From: an uncultured Coriobacteriaceae bacterium
GTDB taxonomy: Bacteria > Actinomycetota > Coriobacteriia > Coriobacteriales > Atopobiaceae
Reading direction: 5' to 3'
NCBI GenBank assembly: GCA_900543875.1
Contig: UQSV01000004.1
Coordinates: 1 to 53,721, forward strand
DNA: 53,721 nt
Made by a program: the position numbers and the translations under genes. Below, piece by piece: positions 1-7,947 of the stretch. Numbering within the stretch: the first letter of the stretch is position 1; each line of letters starts with the position of its first letter. The notes under the pieces were generated by a model. That model was not told the origin of the DNA. It did no database searches and saw only the letters and a list, made by a program, of their open reading frames with translations.

Positions 1-628
1 GCTCGCGCTGCTGCGCCACGAAGAACTTGGCCGACTTGCTGCCCAGCACGCGGGTCATGACCACCATGAACGCCACGCCGGCCACGATGACCAGGCACAT
101 CCACACCGAGTAGTACATCATGATGAAGAACACCGTGATGAGGACGACGCCAGTCTGGAAGAGGTTGGGCAGCGACTGCGAGATCATCTGGCGCAGGGCG
201 TCGATGTCGTTGGTGTAGTGGCTCATGATGTCGCCGCGCTGGTGCGTGTCGAAGTAGCTGATGGGCAGGTCCTGCATGCTGTTGAACATCTTCTCGCGGA
301 GCTTCTCGAGCGAGCCCTGCGTGACGATGGCCATGGAGCGGTTCCAGAACAGGGACGCGGCGATGCCCACGAGGTAGACGGCCGCGAGCGTGGCGACGAG
401 GCGGAAGACCTCGGGCTGGGCGGCGGCCCAGTCGCCGGTCTGGCCAAACTGGGTCACGATCTCGAGCGCGCCCTGCAGGAAGACCGAGCCAAACGAGCTC
501 GAAACGGCCGCGATGAGCAGGCATGCGACGATCGCGGGCAGAAGGCGCGGGTAGAACGAGAAGATCGTCTTGATGAGCCTTCCGGCGGTGCCCGCCTTGG
601 CGCGGGGCTTGGTCTGCTGCTTACTCAA
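1..628 (-). CDS. ABC exporter half-transporter, N-terminal part (cut by window edge)
   Basis: Membrane domain of a type IV ABC exporter; only the first 209 codons are in the window and the nucleotide-binding domain lies beyond it. The start is a TTG at 626-628 that overlaps the stop of the upstream ABC gene, with GGGAGG just upstream. The translation begins SKQQTKPRAK and shows a hydrophobic segment at about residues 26-45, another at about 75-95, and the family pattern ISYFDTHQRGDIMSHYTND typical of the first intracellular loop, then a hydrophobic pair (VVLITVFFIMMYYSVWM and following). It is translationally coupled to the upstream half-transporter, so the two most likely form a heterodimeric exporter under the MarR-type regulator at the head of the operon. 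The substrate cannot be told from sequence; drugs or peptides are usual for this arrangement. Confidence 0.85.
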   Translation of the reverse strand, partial: MSKQQTKPRAKAGTAGRLIKTIFSFYPRLLPAIVACLLIAAVSSSFGSVFLQGALEIVTQFGQTGDWAAAQPEVFRLVATLAAVYLVGIAASLFWNRSMAIVTQGSLEKLREKMFNSMQDLPISYFDTHQRGDIMSHYTNDIDALRQMISQSLPNLFQTGVVLITVFFIMMYYSVWMCLVIVAGVAFMVVMTRVLGSKSAKFFVAQQRE

Positions 629-2516
629 GGCCCTCGCCTCCCTTCTTGGCGTTGACGTTCGCGGCGCTGGCAGCGTCGCTCGCCGCCTCGGCGGCCTCGA
701 CGTCGGCCTCGTCGGCACCCATCTTGTTCTGCGAGGTGTAGGTCTCGCGATAGATCGGGCTGCGGCGCATGAGCTCGTCGTGGGTGCCCACGTCGGCGAT
801 GTGGCCGCCGTCCATCACTACGATGCGGTCGGCGTCCTGCACGGAGGCCACGCGCTGGGCGATGATGATCTTGGTGGTGTCGGGCAGGTAGGTGGCTAGG
901 CCCTCGCGGATCTTGGCGTCGGTCTTGGTGTCGACGGCGCTCGTGGAGTCGTCGAGAATCAGGACCTTGGGGCGGCGCAGCAGAGCGCGCGCGATGCACA
1001 GGCGCTGCTTCTGACCGCCGGAGACGTTGGAGCCGCCCTGCTCGATGTAGGTGTCGTAACCCTTGGGGAAGCCGTCGACGAACTCGTCGGCGCAGGCCAG
1101 GTGGGCCGCCTCGCGCACCTGCTCGTCGGTGGCGTTCTCGTCGCCCCAGCGCAGGTTCTCGGCGATGGTGCCGCTGAACAGCACGTTCTTCTGCAGGACC
1201 ATGGCAACGTTGGTGCGCAGCGTCTCGAGGTCGTAGTCGCGCACGTCGACGCCGCCCACGCGCACGCTACCCTCGGTGGCGTCGTACAGGCGGCCGATGA
1301 GGTTCACGAGCGTGGACTTCGAGGAGCCCGTGCCACCCAGGATGCCGATGGTCTCGCCGCTCTTGATGTGCAGGTCGACGTTCTCGAGTGCCTGGCGCTC
1401 GGCGTGGGCCGAGTACTTGAAGCTCACGTGGTCAAAGTCGATGCTGCCGTTGGCGACCTCGGTCACGGCGTCCTTGGGCGCGGCGATCGTGGGCTCGGCA
1501 TCGAGGACCTCTTCGATGCGTCGGGCACTCTCGTCGGCCATCGTGACCATGACGAAGATCATCGACAGCTGCATGAGACTCATGAGGATTTGGAAGCCGT
1601 AGGTGAAGATGGCCGACAGCTGGCCCACGTCGAACGCGGTGCCGCCGGTGGTGATGATTGTCTGCGAGCCAAAGTAGATGATGACGACCCAGGTGAGGTC
1701 AACGGCGAACATCATCAGGGGGTTGTTGAAGGCGAGGAGCTTCTCGGCGCGGGTGAAGTCGAGGCAGACGTCCTGCGCGGCGCGGGCGAACTTGCCCTTC
1801 TCGTAGTCCTCGCGCACGTAGCTCTTGACCACGCGCATGCCGGTGACGTTCTCCTCGACCGACTCGTTGAGCGCGTCGTACTTGTGAAAGACGCGCGTGA
1901 AGATCGGGCGCACCAGGTGAATGATGTAGAACAGGCCAAAGCCCAGCACCGGGATGACCACCGCGTAGACCAGCGCCAGCGGACCGCCCATGACCGTGGC
2001 CATGACGAAGGCGAACACCAGGCACAGCGGCGAGCGTACCGCGATGCGGATGATCATCATGAACGCCATCTGGACGTTGCTGATGTCGGTGGTGAGGCGC
2101 GTCACGAGCGAGCTCGAGCTGAACTCGTCGATGTTGGCAAAGCTGAAGCGCTGGATGTTGTAGAACATGTCGCGGCGCAGGTTCTTGGCAAAGCCGCAGC
2201 TTGCGTGGCTGCAGGTGATGCCGGCGCCGGTGCCAAAGGCCAGCGAGCACAGGGCGAGAAGGACGAGCACGCCGCTTGCGGGCAGAAGCTCGGCCACGGT
2301 GGCGCCCACCTTAATCTGGTCGATGAGGCTGGCCGTGAGGAACGGGATGGCCATCTCGCAGACGACTTCGCCCAGAACGAGCAGCGGGGTGGCGATGGTC
2401 ACCTTCTTGTAGTCACGGATGCTCTCCGTGAGACGTCGCATGATGGCGGCGTAGCTTTTTTTCATGGCCTTGGCCTTGGCCTTGCCTGCGGCCTCGGCGT
2501 CTAGTTGCTGCTGCAT
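621..2516 (-). CDS. ABC exporter half-transporter with degenerate ATP site
   Basis: Full half-transporter, 631 aa, fused membrane and ATPase domains. The ATG at 2516 follows AAGGAGGATTGCGC and overlaps the end of the regulator gene by 16 nt. About six membrane segments lie between residues 35 and 320. The ATPase domain has Walker A GGTGSSKST near residue 391, signature NVSGGQKQR near 495 and Walker B VLILDDSTSAVD near 517. The catalytic glutamate after Walker B is Asp and the switch histidine is Gln (IIIAQRVAS, near 547), so this subunit carries the noncatalytic site, as is known for heterodimeric exporters such as BmrC/BmrD and TM287/288. Its partner is the TTG-start gene that follows. The C-terminus ends in an Ala/Glu-rich tail. 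Efflux is the likely role; the substrate is unknown. Confidence 0.92.
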   Translation of the reverse strand: MQQQLDAEAAGKAKAKAMKKSYAAIMRRLTESIRDYKKVTIATPLLVLGEVVCEMAIPFLTASLIDQIKVGATVAELLPASGVLVLLALCSLAFGTGAGITCSHASCGFAKNLRRDMFYNIQRFSFANIDEFSSSSLVTRLTTDISNVQMAFMMIIRIAVRSPLCLVFAFVMATVMGGPLALVYAVVIPVLGFGLFYIIHLVRPIFTRVFHKYDALNESVEENVTGMRVVKSYVREDYEKGKFARAAQDVCLDFTRAEKLLAFNNPLMMFAVDLTWVVIIYFGSQTIITTGGTAFDVGQLSAIFTYGFQILMSLMQLSMIFVMVTMADESARRIEEVLDAEPTIAAPKDAVTEVANGSIDFDHVSFKYSAHAERQALENVDLHIKSGETIGILGGTGSSKSTLVNLIGRLYDATEGSVRVGGVDVRDYDLETLRTNVAMVLQKNVLFSGTIAENLRWGDENATDEQVREAAHLACADEFVDGFPKGYDTYIEQGGSNVSGGQKQRLCIARALLRRPKVLILDDSTSAVDTKTDAKIREGLATYLPDTTKIIIAQRVASVQDADRIVVMDGGHIADVGTHDELMRRSPIYRETYTSQNKMGADEADVEAAEAASDAASAANVNAKKGGEGLE

Positions 2517-3235
2517 GCGCAATCCTCCTTGTCGCTTCCCTTGCTGATGCTGCGCCATCGTTCCTTGATGCGTGCGAGCATGTCCTCGAGCAGGGCGCGT
2601 TCGTCGGTGGTGAGGCAGGTGAGGGCCTCGGCGCGGAACCGCTCGCGCTCGGTTTGCTCGCGCTCGGCTTGCGCGTGGCCCTTCTCGGTGAGGCGGACGA
2701 TGAGCTGGCGCCGGCCCTGCGGGTCGCGTGTGCGCTCGATGAGGCCGTCGCGCTCGATCTTGGCGAGCACCTCGGATAGCGACCCCGCCTTGAGGTCGAA
2801 CATGTTCATGAGCTCGCGCTGCGGCATGGCGTCGCCGTGCTTGAGTAGGGCGCAGATGATGGGCGCGCGTCCCGAGCGGCCGCCTCCGTGGATGTGGATG
2901 TAGTGGCCGCAGAAGCCCAGCGTGTCCACGATGTGGGCGCACTGGCGCTCGCCGGGGTCCTCGATGTCCATCCAGCGCGGGCGGAAGGGGTCGTCGCCGT
3001 TGGGCAGGGGATGGGCCTCGATGCGGCCGCAGGGGGCAAAGCCCTCGTTGGCGGACGCGGCTGCCTGGCAGGCCGCGGCGCTGGTGGGCGCGGTTGTCGG
3101 GCTGGTGATGGCTGTGGCGCTGGCGGTCGTAGCTGCCGTGCGGGCGGTGCCGGCGGTTGCGGCGGTGGCTGCCGGGCGTGGCGCGGCGTCCTGACTCGAC
3201 TGGGCCGTTGAGCTGGGCGTTTCGTGGGTCTCCAT
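2501..3235 (-). CDS. MarR-family transcriptional regulator with long low-complexity N-terminus
   Basis: 244 aa. The ATG at 3235 has an AAAGGAGGTGA ribosome binding site directly upstream; a longer reading from 3265 would place that site inside the coding region, so the shorter start is preferred. Residues 1-70 are Ala/Thr-rich and low complexity. A segment with several Cys and His follows (AHIVDTLGFCGHYIHIHGGG). The winged helix-turn-helix is at roughly residues 105-190, with recognition region DLKAGSLSEVLAKIERDGLI and wing RTRDPQGRRQLIVRLTEKG, then helical dimerisation residues. It heads the operon with the two exporter genes, so it probably represses them and its own promoter. Palindromes in the 3300-3400 region are candidate operators. 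The Cys/His segment could sense metal or redox state, but that is only inference. Confidence 0.88.
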   Translation of the reverse strand: METHETPSSTAQSSQDAAPRPAATAATAGTARTAATTASATAITSPTTAPTSAAACQAAASANEGFAPCGRIEAHPLPNGDDPFRPRWMDIEDPGERQCAHIVDTLGFCGHYIHIHGGGRSGRAPIICALLKHGDAMPQRELMNMFDLKAGSLSEVLAKIERDGLIERTRDPQGRRQLIVRLTEKGHAQAEREQTERERFRAEALTCLTTDERALLEDMLARIKERWRSISKGSDKEDCACSSN

Positions 3236-3317
3236 GGTGCTCACCTCCTTTGCTGACGTTGGCATGTTGCTCCTCTCTCATATGTTGTGCAGGAACATGA
3301 TAGGACGCCGGGCGAGT

Positions 3318-3397
3318 AATAGTAAAGGTACCTAACGATGTGGGAGCCTAATTAATAGGAACTTAACATTTTGAAACCTACCTATTATCAGGTTCGC
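3318..3397. promoter_or_regulatory. Candidate operator/promoter region for the MarR-exporter operon
   Basis: An AT-rich patch in otherwise GC-rich DNA, upstream of the MarR gene. It holds three small palindromes built on the same half-sites: AGGTACCT, CCTAATTAATAGG and AACCT...AGGTT. MarR proteins usually bind such short imperfect palindromes around their own promoter. No confident -35/-10 pair was found, so the exact promoter is not assigned. Confidence 0.4.
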
Positions 3398-3403
3398 CTC
3401 AGT

Positions 3404-3506
3404 GGAAGGTGTCTGCCAGCGAGTGGGCGCGGGTTGGGCGCCGCGCCGCCCCTCGGCCACTCCGCGAGCGGAAGGTGCCTGCCAGCGAGTGAGTGCGGGT
3501 CGGGGA
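3404..3506. repeat. Two-copy direct repeat, 66-bp period
   Basis: A segment beginning GGAAGGTGTCTGCCAGCGAG at 3404 recurs at 3470 with few changes (GGAAGGTGCCTGCCAGCGAG), each followed by a GTGxGxGCGGGT stretch. No coding potential is evident. It lies beside the larger inverted-repeat element starting at 3551. Confidence 0.6.
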
Positions 3507-3550
3507 GAACGCCGATCGCCTTCTCCTCTGCCAGCGCCCGTGTTGCGGTT

Positions 3551-3684
3551 TGTTACAAACTGCGGTTCTGTCCGCGCAGTTTGCAGCAAAGCAGCGCTTT
3601 TTGCCGTTTTAGCAACAGAAATACGGAAAGAACTGCGTGTTTGTGCAAAACCACGCGGCAAGAAACGCAGTTCTGCACAAACGG
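3551..3684. repeat. 134-bp intergenic inverted-repeat element, copy 1
   Basis: A near-palindromic element with arms of about 55 bp and a short centre around TTTTAGCAACAGAAATA. The left arm starts TTACAAACTGCGGTTCTG; the right arm ends GCAGTTCTGCACAAACGG. A second copy with the same length and about 85% identity by eye lies at 14015-14148. Each arm holds two shorter units built on ACAAAC-CGCGGTTCTT. The RNA would fold into one long hairpin. It resembles a non-autonomous repeat (MITE/REP class), but I do not recognise the family. Confidence 0.75.
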
Positions 3685-3716
3685 TAAGTGCCGAGAAGGG
3701 CGCCTTGCTGTTATCC

Positions 3717-3783
3717 ACAAATTCCTAGGAAAACGGGCTAATGCCTGTCCGTTAAATGTGTATTTCGACAAATTCCTAGGAAA
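3717..3783. promoter_or_regulatory. Paired ACAAATTCCTAGGAAA motifs
   Basis: The 16-base sequence ACAAATTCCTAGGAAA occurs exactly at 3717-3732 and again at 3768-3783, 51 bp apart (close to five helical turns). Each contains the 10-bp palindrome TTCCTAGGAA. Two exact copies at this spacing suggest an operator for an unknown DNA-binding protein. No gene starts directly beside it; the nearest are the MarR operon and pstS. Confidence 0.45.
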
Positions 3784-3950
3784 TTGTGATCGGGAGAGGG
3801 GACTGGTGACTGCCAGGGGAGGCGGTTACCGTTTGCTGTAAATGACCGATTTGTGTAAGGCGGGGGCTCTGCCGAGAACGGCAGATTGCAACAAACGCTC
3901 ACCTTGTGTAAGCGCAACACCCTGCAGCAACGTTCGCCAGCCCGCGAAAT

Positions 3951-4008
3951 GTAAACGAAACGTAAGCCCGCGTCACGCGGCTGTAAGGAGCCGTCAGGCA
4001 AACGTAAG
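3951..4008 (+). promoter_or_regulatory. Pho box-like array of six phased repeats upstream of pstS
   Basis: GTAA or GTCA begins at 3951, 3962, 3972, 3983, 3993 and 4004, so the spacing alternates 11 and 10 bp, one helical turn each. PhoB/PhoP-type regulators bind direct repeats with 11-bp spacing upstream of pst operons, and a matching response regulator and kinase are encoded at the end of this operon. A TATAGA at 4045-4050 could be the -10 element; no clear -35 sits at normal distance, as is common for activator-dependent promoters. The pstS start follows about 90 bp later. Confidence 0.65.
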
Positions 4009-4138
4009 GGACGGCCGTTGAGCGAGGAATCGCAACCGCTGGCCTATAGATTGATTCACGACACGGAGGCGCGGGCCCAAAGACCGGCAAGCGGCCGGTC
4101 GTTCGCACGCCTCCACACACCACTCTCAAGGGAGAATC

Positions 4139-5080
4139 ATGAGCATGGACATGTCTCGTCGTCAGTTCCTCGGTGGCCTGGCCGGTGGCCTCGCCGCCTT
4201 CGCCGGCCTTGGCCTCGTTGGCTGCGGCGGCTCCGGCTCCGCCTCCACCGCCGCTGCCAGCACGGAGGCTGCCGCCGACCTCTCCGGCTCCGTCACCTGC
4301 TCGGGCGCCACGAGCTTCCAGCCGCTCGTCGAGGACGCCGCCAACGCCTTCATGGACGCCAACGCCAACGTCACCATCACCATCTCCGGCGGCGGCTCCG
4401 GCCAGGGCCTGTCCGACGTCAAGGACGGCAAGGCCCAGATCGGCCGCTCCGACATCTTCGCCGAGGAGAAGCTCGAGGCCGCCGACGCCGCCAAGCTCGT
4501 CGACAACCAGGTTGCCGTTGTGGGCATGGGCCCGGTCGTGAACAGCGACGTCGACGTCGACGACCTTACCACCGAGCAGCTCAAGGGCATCTTCACCGGC
4601 GAGATCACCGACTGGAGCCAGGTGGGCGGCACCGCCGGCCCCATCCAGGTCATCAACCGCAAGGCCGGCTCCGGCACCCGCGCCACCTTCGAGAGCGCCG
4701 TGCTCGCCGGCGCCGCCGTGCCCGACTCCTTCAAGCCGGTTGCCGAGGAGGACTCCTCGGGCACCGTTGTCGAGAAGCTCCAGCAGACCGCTGGTGCCAT
4801 CTCCTACCTCGCCTTCTCCTACTTCGATGACACGAAGTTTAAGGCCCTGAAGGTCGACGGCGTCGAGCCCAAGAGCGAGAACGTCGAGTCCGGCGACTTC
4901 AAGATCTGGTCCTACGAGCACATGTACATCGCTCAGGACGCCGACGAGGTCACCAAGGCCTTCATTGACTACATGCTCTCCGACGAGGTCCAGGGCTCGC
5001 TCGTCGAGGAGAAGGGCTTCATCCCCCTGACTGGCATGAAGGTCAAGAAGGACGCCTCGGGCACCATCTCCGCCGCCTAG
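4139..5080 (+). CDS. pstS: Phosphate ABC transporter substrate-binding lipoprotein PstS
   Basis: 313 aa, start after AAGGGAGAATC. The N-terminus has a Tat-like twin-arginine motif (SRRQFLGG) followed by a hydrophobic stretch and a lipobox LVGC with Cys29, so it should be exported and lipid-anchored on the outer face of the membrane. The mature part has PstS hallmarks: TSFQPLVEDAANAF near residue 58, ISGGGSGQGLSDVKDG near 82 and KAGSGTRATFE near 175, which form the phosphate pocket. Ser/Ala-rich linker residues follow the Cys. It is the first gene of a complete pst operon and lies directly downstream of the phased Pho box-like array. A hairpin with a T-run follows it, which would keep PstS more abundant than the membrane components. 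Confidence 0.95.
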   Translation: MSMDMSRRQFLGGLAGGLAAFAGLGLVGCGGSGSASTAAASTEAAADLSGSVTCSGATSFQPLVEDAANAFMDANANVTITISGGGSGQGLSDVKDGKAQIGRSDIFAEEKLEAADAAKLVDNQVAVVGMGPVVNSDVDVDDLTTEQLKGIFTGEITDWSQVGGTAGPIQVINRKAGSGTRATFESAVLAGAAVPDSFKPVAEEDSSGTVVEKLQQTAGAISYLAFSYFDDTKFKALKVDGVEPKSENVESGDFKIWSYEHMYIAQDADEVTKAFIDYMLSDEVQGSLVEEKGFIPLTGMKVKKDASGTISAA

Positions 5081-5096
5081 TCTCACCTCCCTTCGC

Positions 5097-5137
5097 GGGG
5101 CGCGTCTTCGACTCAGGGGCGCGCCCCGTCCTTTTTT
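5097..5137 (+). terminator. Hairpin with T-run between pstS and pstC
   Basis: GGGGCGCG pairs with CGCGCCCC across a 15-nt loop and is followed by TCCTTTTTT. It looks like an intrinsic terminator, but pstC begins only 24 bp later, so it probably acts as a partial terminator or as mRNA-end protection for the pstS transcript. Confidence 0.75.
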
Positions 5138-5161
5138 CTCCCCACTCGCAAAGGACACTTC

Positions 5162-6064
5162 ATGGCAAAACGCCTGATGCCAAAGAGGAGCCTGGAGAAC
5201 GTGGGCCTGGGCCTCACGGGCGCCTGCGTGGCGCTCGTGGCGCTCGTCGTCGTGACGCTCATCGTCATGGTGACGACCGAGGGCCTCACCACGTTCTATA
5301 CCAATGGCGTTGACTTTGGCAGCTTCATCACCGGACAGAACTGGATTCCGTCCGACGGGCGCTACGGCGCGGCCCCGCTCATCGTGGGCTCCTTCTCCGT
5401 GACGCTGCTCTCCACCCTGTTCGCGCTGCCCATCGCCCTGGGGTCGGCCATCTTCGTGGTCGAGGTCCAGCCGGTCTTTGGCCGCAAGGTTTTCCAGCCG
5501 CTGGTCGAGCTGCTCGTGGGCATCCCCTCGGTCGTCTACGGCCTCATCGGCCTTACGGTGGTGAACGCCGCGATGCGCGCGATCTTTGGCGAGGCTGCCG
5601 GCACCGGCGCGGGCATCCTGTCGGGTGCCATCGTGCTTGCGGTCATGATCTTGCCCACGGTCACGACGCTGTCCATCGACGCGCTCGCCGCGGTTCCCAA
5701 CGAGTACCGCGAGGGCTCCTACGCCCTGGGCTGCACCCGCTGGCAGACCGTGACTCACGTCGTCCTCAAGAGTGCGCTGCCCAGCCTCATGACCGCCGTC
5801 ATCCTGGGCATGACCCGCGCCTTTGGCGAGACGCTCGCCGTGCAGATGGTCATCGGTGGCGTCGAGAAGGCCATGCCCTCCGGCCTTCTTGACCCGGCGG
5901 CCACGCTCACCACGGCCCTCACGAGCGGCCTCGCCAACGCCACCACGGGCTCGGTCGAGTACCACGCCCTGTGGAGCCTGGGCCTGCTGCTCATGGGCAT
6001 GTCGCTGCTGTTCATCATGATCATCCACGTCATTGGCAAGAGGGGAGCAAAGAAGAATGGATAG
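5162..6064 (+). CDS. pstC: Phosphate ABC transporter permease PstC
   Basis: 300 aa inner-membrane subunit with about six transmembrane helices: the first at residues 18-42, further helices from 78 to 175, and a last one at about 270-295. The permease EAA loop that docks the ATPase is EYREGSYALGCTRWQTV near residue 180, followed by FGETLAVQMVIGG. Start ATG follows AAAGGACACTTC. The last codons overlap the start of pstA by 8 nt, indicating coupled translation. It forms the channel with PstA. Confidence 0.94.
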   Translation: MAKRLMPKRSLENVGLGLTGACVALVALVVVTLIVMVTTEGLTTFYTNGVDFGSFITGQNWIPSDGRYGAAPLIVGSFSVTLLSTLFALPIALGSAIFVVEVQPVFGRKVFQPLVELLVGIPSVVYGLIGLTVVNAAMRAIFGEAAGTGAGILSGAIVLAVMILPTVTTLSIDALAAVPNEYREGSYALGCTRWQTVTHVVLKSALPSLMTAVILGMTRAFGETLAVQMVIGGVEKAMPSGLLDPAATLTTALTSGLANATTGSVEYHALWSLGLLLMGMSLLFIMIIHVIGKRGAKKNG

Positions 6065-7103
6065 CTCTACGTTTGCCAGCGAGCCCGCCGAGGTCCGCGC
6101 CGACCAACCCGCCGACCAGGGCGTGGCCGAGAAGTACGTCGAGAAGGGCACCGATAAGGGCGCCGAGCGAGCCGCGGCCGCCACCGCCTCCGCGACCGCC
6201 GCCGTCGACCTCGACGCCCATGCCCGTCGCATCGGACGTCAGGACCGCATCGCCACCGGCGTGCTCACCGCCATCGCCGGCCTCGTCCTGCTGCTGCTCG
6301 CAGCCATCGTCGCCTACATCCTCTCGTGCGGCATCGGCAAGGTCTTCCATCCGGGATTCCTCGTGAACGACTCCGCCGACAAGGTCCTGCCCGGCATCGC
6401 CACGCAGCTGTTCGACTCGTTCTACATGCTCGTCATCACGCTCATCATCAGCCTGCCGGTGAGTCTGGGCGCGGCGATCTTCCTGGTCGAGTACGCGCCC
6501 GACAATTGGGTCACCACCGCGGCCTCCACGGCCATCGAGACCCTCTCGAGCCTGCCGTCGATCGTCGTGGGCATGTTCGGCAGCCTGTTCTTCGTCGTGG
6601 TGCTGGGCTGGGGCATCTCGATCATCGCCGGCGCCCTCGCCCTCACGATGTTCAACATCCCCATCCTGGTGCGTGTCATCCAGCAGGCGCTGGCCGACGT
6701 TCCCCAGTCGCAGCGCGACGCCGCCCTGGCCATGGGCCTCACCCGCTGGGAGACCACCATCAACGTGCTGCTCCCGGCCGCCATGCCCGCGATCGTGACC
6801 GGCGTGGTCATCTCGGCCGGCCGCGTGTTCGGCGAGGCCGCCGCCCTGATCTTCACCTCGGGCTCGGCCGCCGCGCGCATCAACTTCGCCGCCGCCATCA
6901 CGAGCCCGCGCAGCCCGTGGAACATCTTCCGGCCCGCCGAGACGCTCGCCGTGCACATCTGGAAGCTCAAGATGGAGCCCACCCCCGGCAACGACGAGAT
7001 CGTCTGGGGCACCGCCGCGGTGCTCATCATCTGCGTGCTGCTGTTCAACGTGCTTGCCCGCGTGGCCGGCAAGGCGCTCTCGAGGAGGCTGACGAGCGAA
7101 TGA
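6057..7103 (+). CDS. pstA: Phosphate ABC transporter permease PstA
   Basis: 348 aa from the ATG at 6057, which overlaps the pstC stop and has GGGGAG upstream; an in-frame ATG at 6033 inside pstC has no clear advantage. Residues 1-60 are a hydrophilic, charged and Ala-rich extension, longer than in most PstA proteins. Membrane helices start near residue 68. The EAA loop is SQRDAALAMGLTRWETT near residue 218. The C-terminal part (FTSGSAAARINFAAAITSP) is typical of PstA. The stop overlaps the next gene as ATGA. Confidence 0.93.
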   Translation: MDSSTFASEPAEVRADQPADQGVAEKYVEKGTDKGAERAAAATASATAAVDLDAHARRIGRQDRIATGVLTAIAGLVLLLLAAIVAYILSCGIGKVFHPGFLVNDSADKVLPGIATQLFDSFYMLVITLIISLPVSLGAAIFLVEYAPDNWVTTAASTAIETLSSLPSIVVGMFGSLFFVVVLGWGISIIAGALALTMFNIPILVRVIQQALADVPQSQRDAALAMGLTRWETTINVLLPAAMPAIVTGVVISAGRVFGEAAALIFTSGSAAARINFAAAITSPRSPWNIFRPAETLAVHIWKLKMEPTPGNDEIVWGTAAVLIICVLLFNVLARVAGKALSRRLTSE

Positions 7104-7942
7104 CCCAGACCATAAACGAGGAGCTGGCCGACAGGATCATCGCTGCCCAGGCGGCCGCCGCCTGCGCCCCCAGCCCCGACGAGCACCTGCTCGCCACGCA
7201 GGACGTCACGGTGCGCTACGACCACACCCACGAGGCCCTGCACCCCACGAGTCTCGCCTTCGATGCCGGCACCGTCACGGCCCTCATCGGCCCGTCGGGC
7301 TGTGGCAAGTCGACCTTCCTGCGCTGTCTCAACCTCATGAACCGCGAGATTGCCCGCTGCGACGTGGGCGGCCACATCTACTACCACGGCCGCGACGTCA
7401 ACACGCGCCAGGAGAACCTCTACGAGCTGCGTTGCTCCATCGGCATGGTGTTCCAGCAGCCCACGCCCTTTCGCAAGTCGATTCGCGAGAACATTCTCTT
7501 CGCCCCGCGCCGCCATGGTCGTATCGCGAGCAGGGAGGCCGCAGACGAGCTGGTCGAGAGGAGCCTGCGTCAGGCGGCCCTGTGGGACGAGGTCAAGGAC
7601 AAGCTCGACCGCAGCGGCCTGGGCCTTTCCGGCGGCCAGCAGCAGCGCCTGTGCATCGCGCGCACCCTGGCGATGCAGCCCGACGTGGTGCTGTTCGACG
7701 AGCCGTGCTCGGCGCTCGACCCCATCTCGACCTTCACGGTCGAGCAAACGATTCGCGCCATCGCCGACGCGGGCATGTGCGTGGCAATCGTGACGCACAA
7801 CATGGAGCAGGCCACGCGCGTCTCAGACCGCACGGCGTTCTTCTACATGGGAGACATGGTCGAGTGCGGCCCCACGAAGCAGGTCTTCATGGCGCCCAGG
7901 GACCAGCGTCTCGCCGACTACCTGAGCGGAAGGTTTGGCTGA
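7100..7942 (+). CDS. pstB: Phosphate ABC transporter ATPase PstB, first paralogue
   Basis: 280 aa cytoplasmic ATPase. Walker A GPSGCGKST is near residue 63, Q-loop MVFQQPTPFRKSI near 116, signature LSGGQQQRLCIA near 176, Walker B VVLFDEPCSALDP near 195, and the switch histidine is in VTHNMEQ. The D-loop has Cys in place of the usual Thr (EPCSALDP). An N-terminal extension of about 30 residues precedes the usual start of the domain. It overlaps pstA by 4 nt and is followed 5 nt later by a second PstB. All catalytic residues are present, so both ATPases should be active. Confidence 0.93.
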   Translation: MTQTINEELADRIIAAQAAAACAPSPDEHLLATQDVTVRYDHTHEALHPTSLAFDAGTVTALIGPSGCGKSTFLRCLNLMNREIARCDVGGHIYYHGRDVNTRQENLYELRCSIGMVFQQPTPFRKSIRENILFAPRRHGRIASREAADELVERSLRQAALWDEVKDKLDRSGLGLSGGQQQRLCIARTLAMQPDVVLFDEPCSALDPISTFTVEQTIRAIADAGMCVAIVTHNMEQATRVSDRTAFFYMGDMVECGPTKQVFMAPRDQRLADYLSGRFG

Positions 7943-7947
7943 TACGG

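Noticed and set aside
3899..6232. Long minus-strand frame opposite pstS and pstC
   Set aside because: Low-complexity His/Gly/Ala-rich translation without motifs; plus-strand genes are unambiguous.
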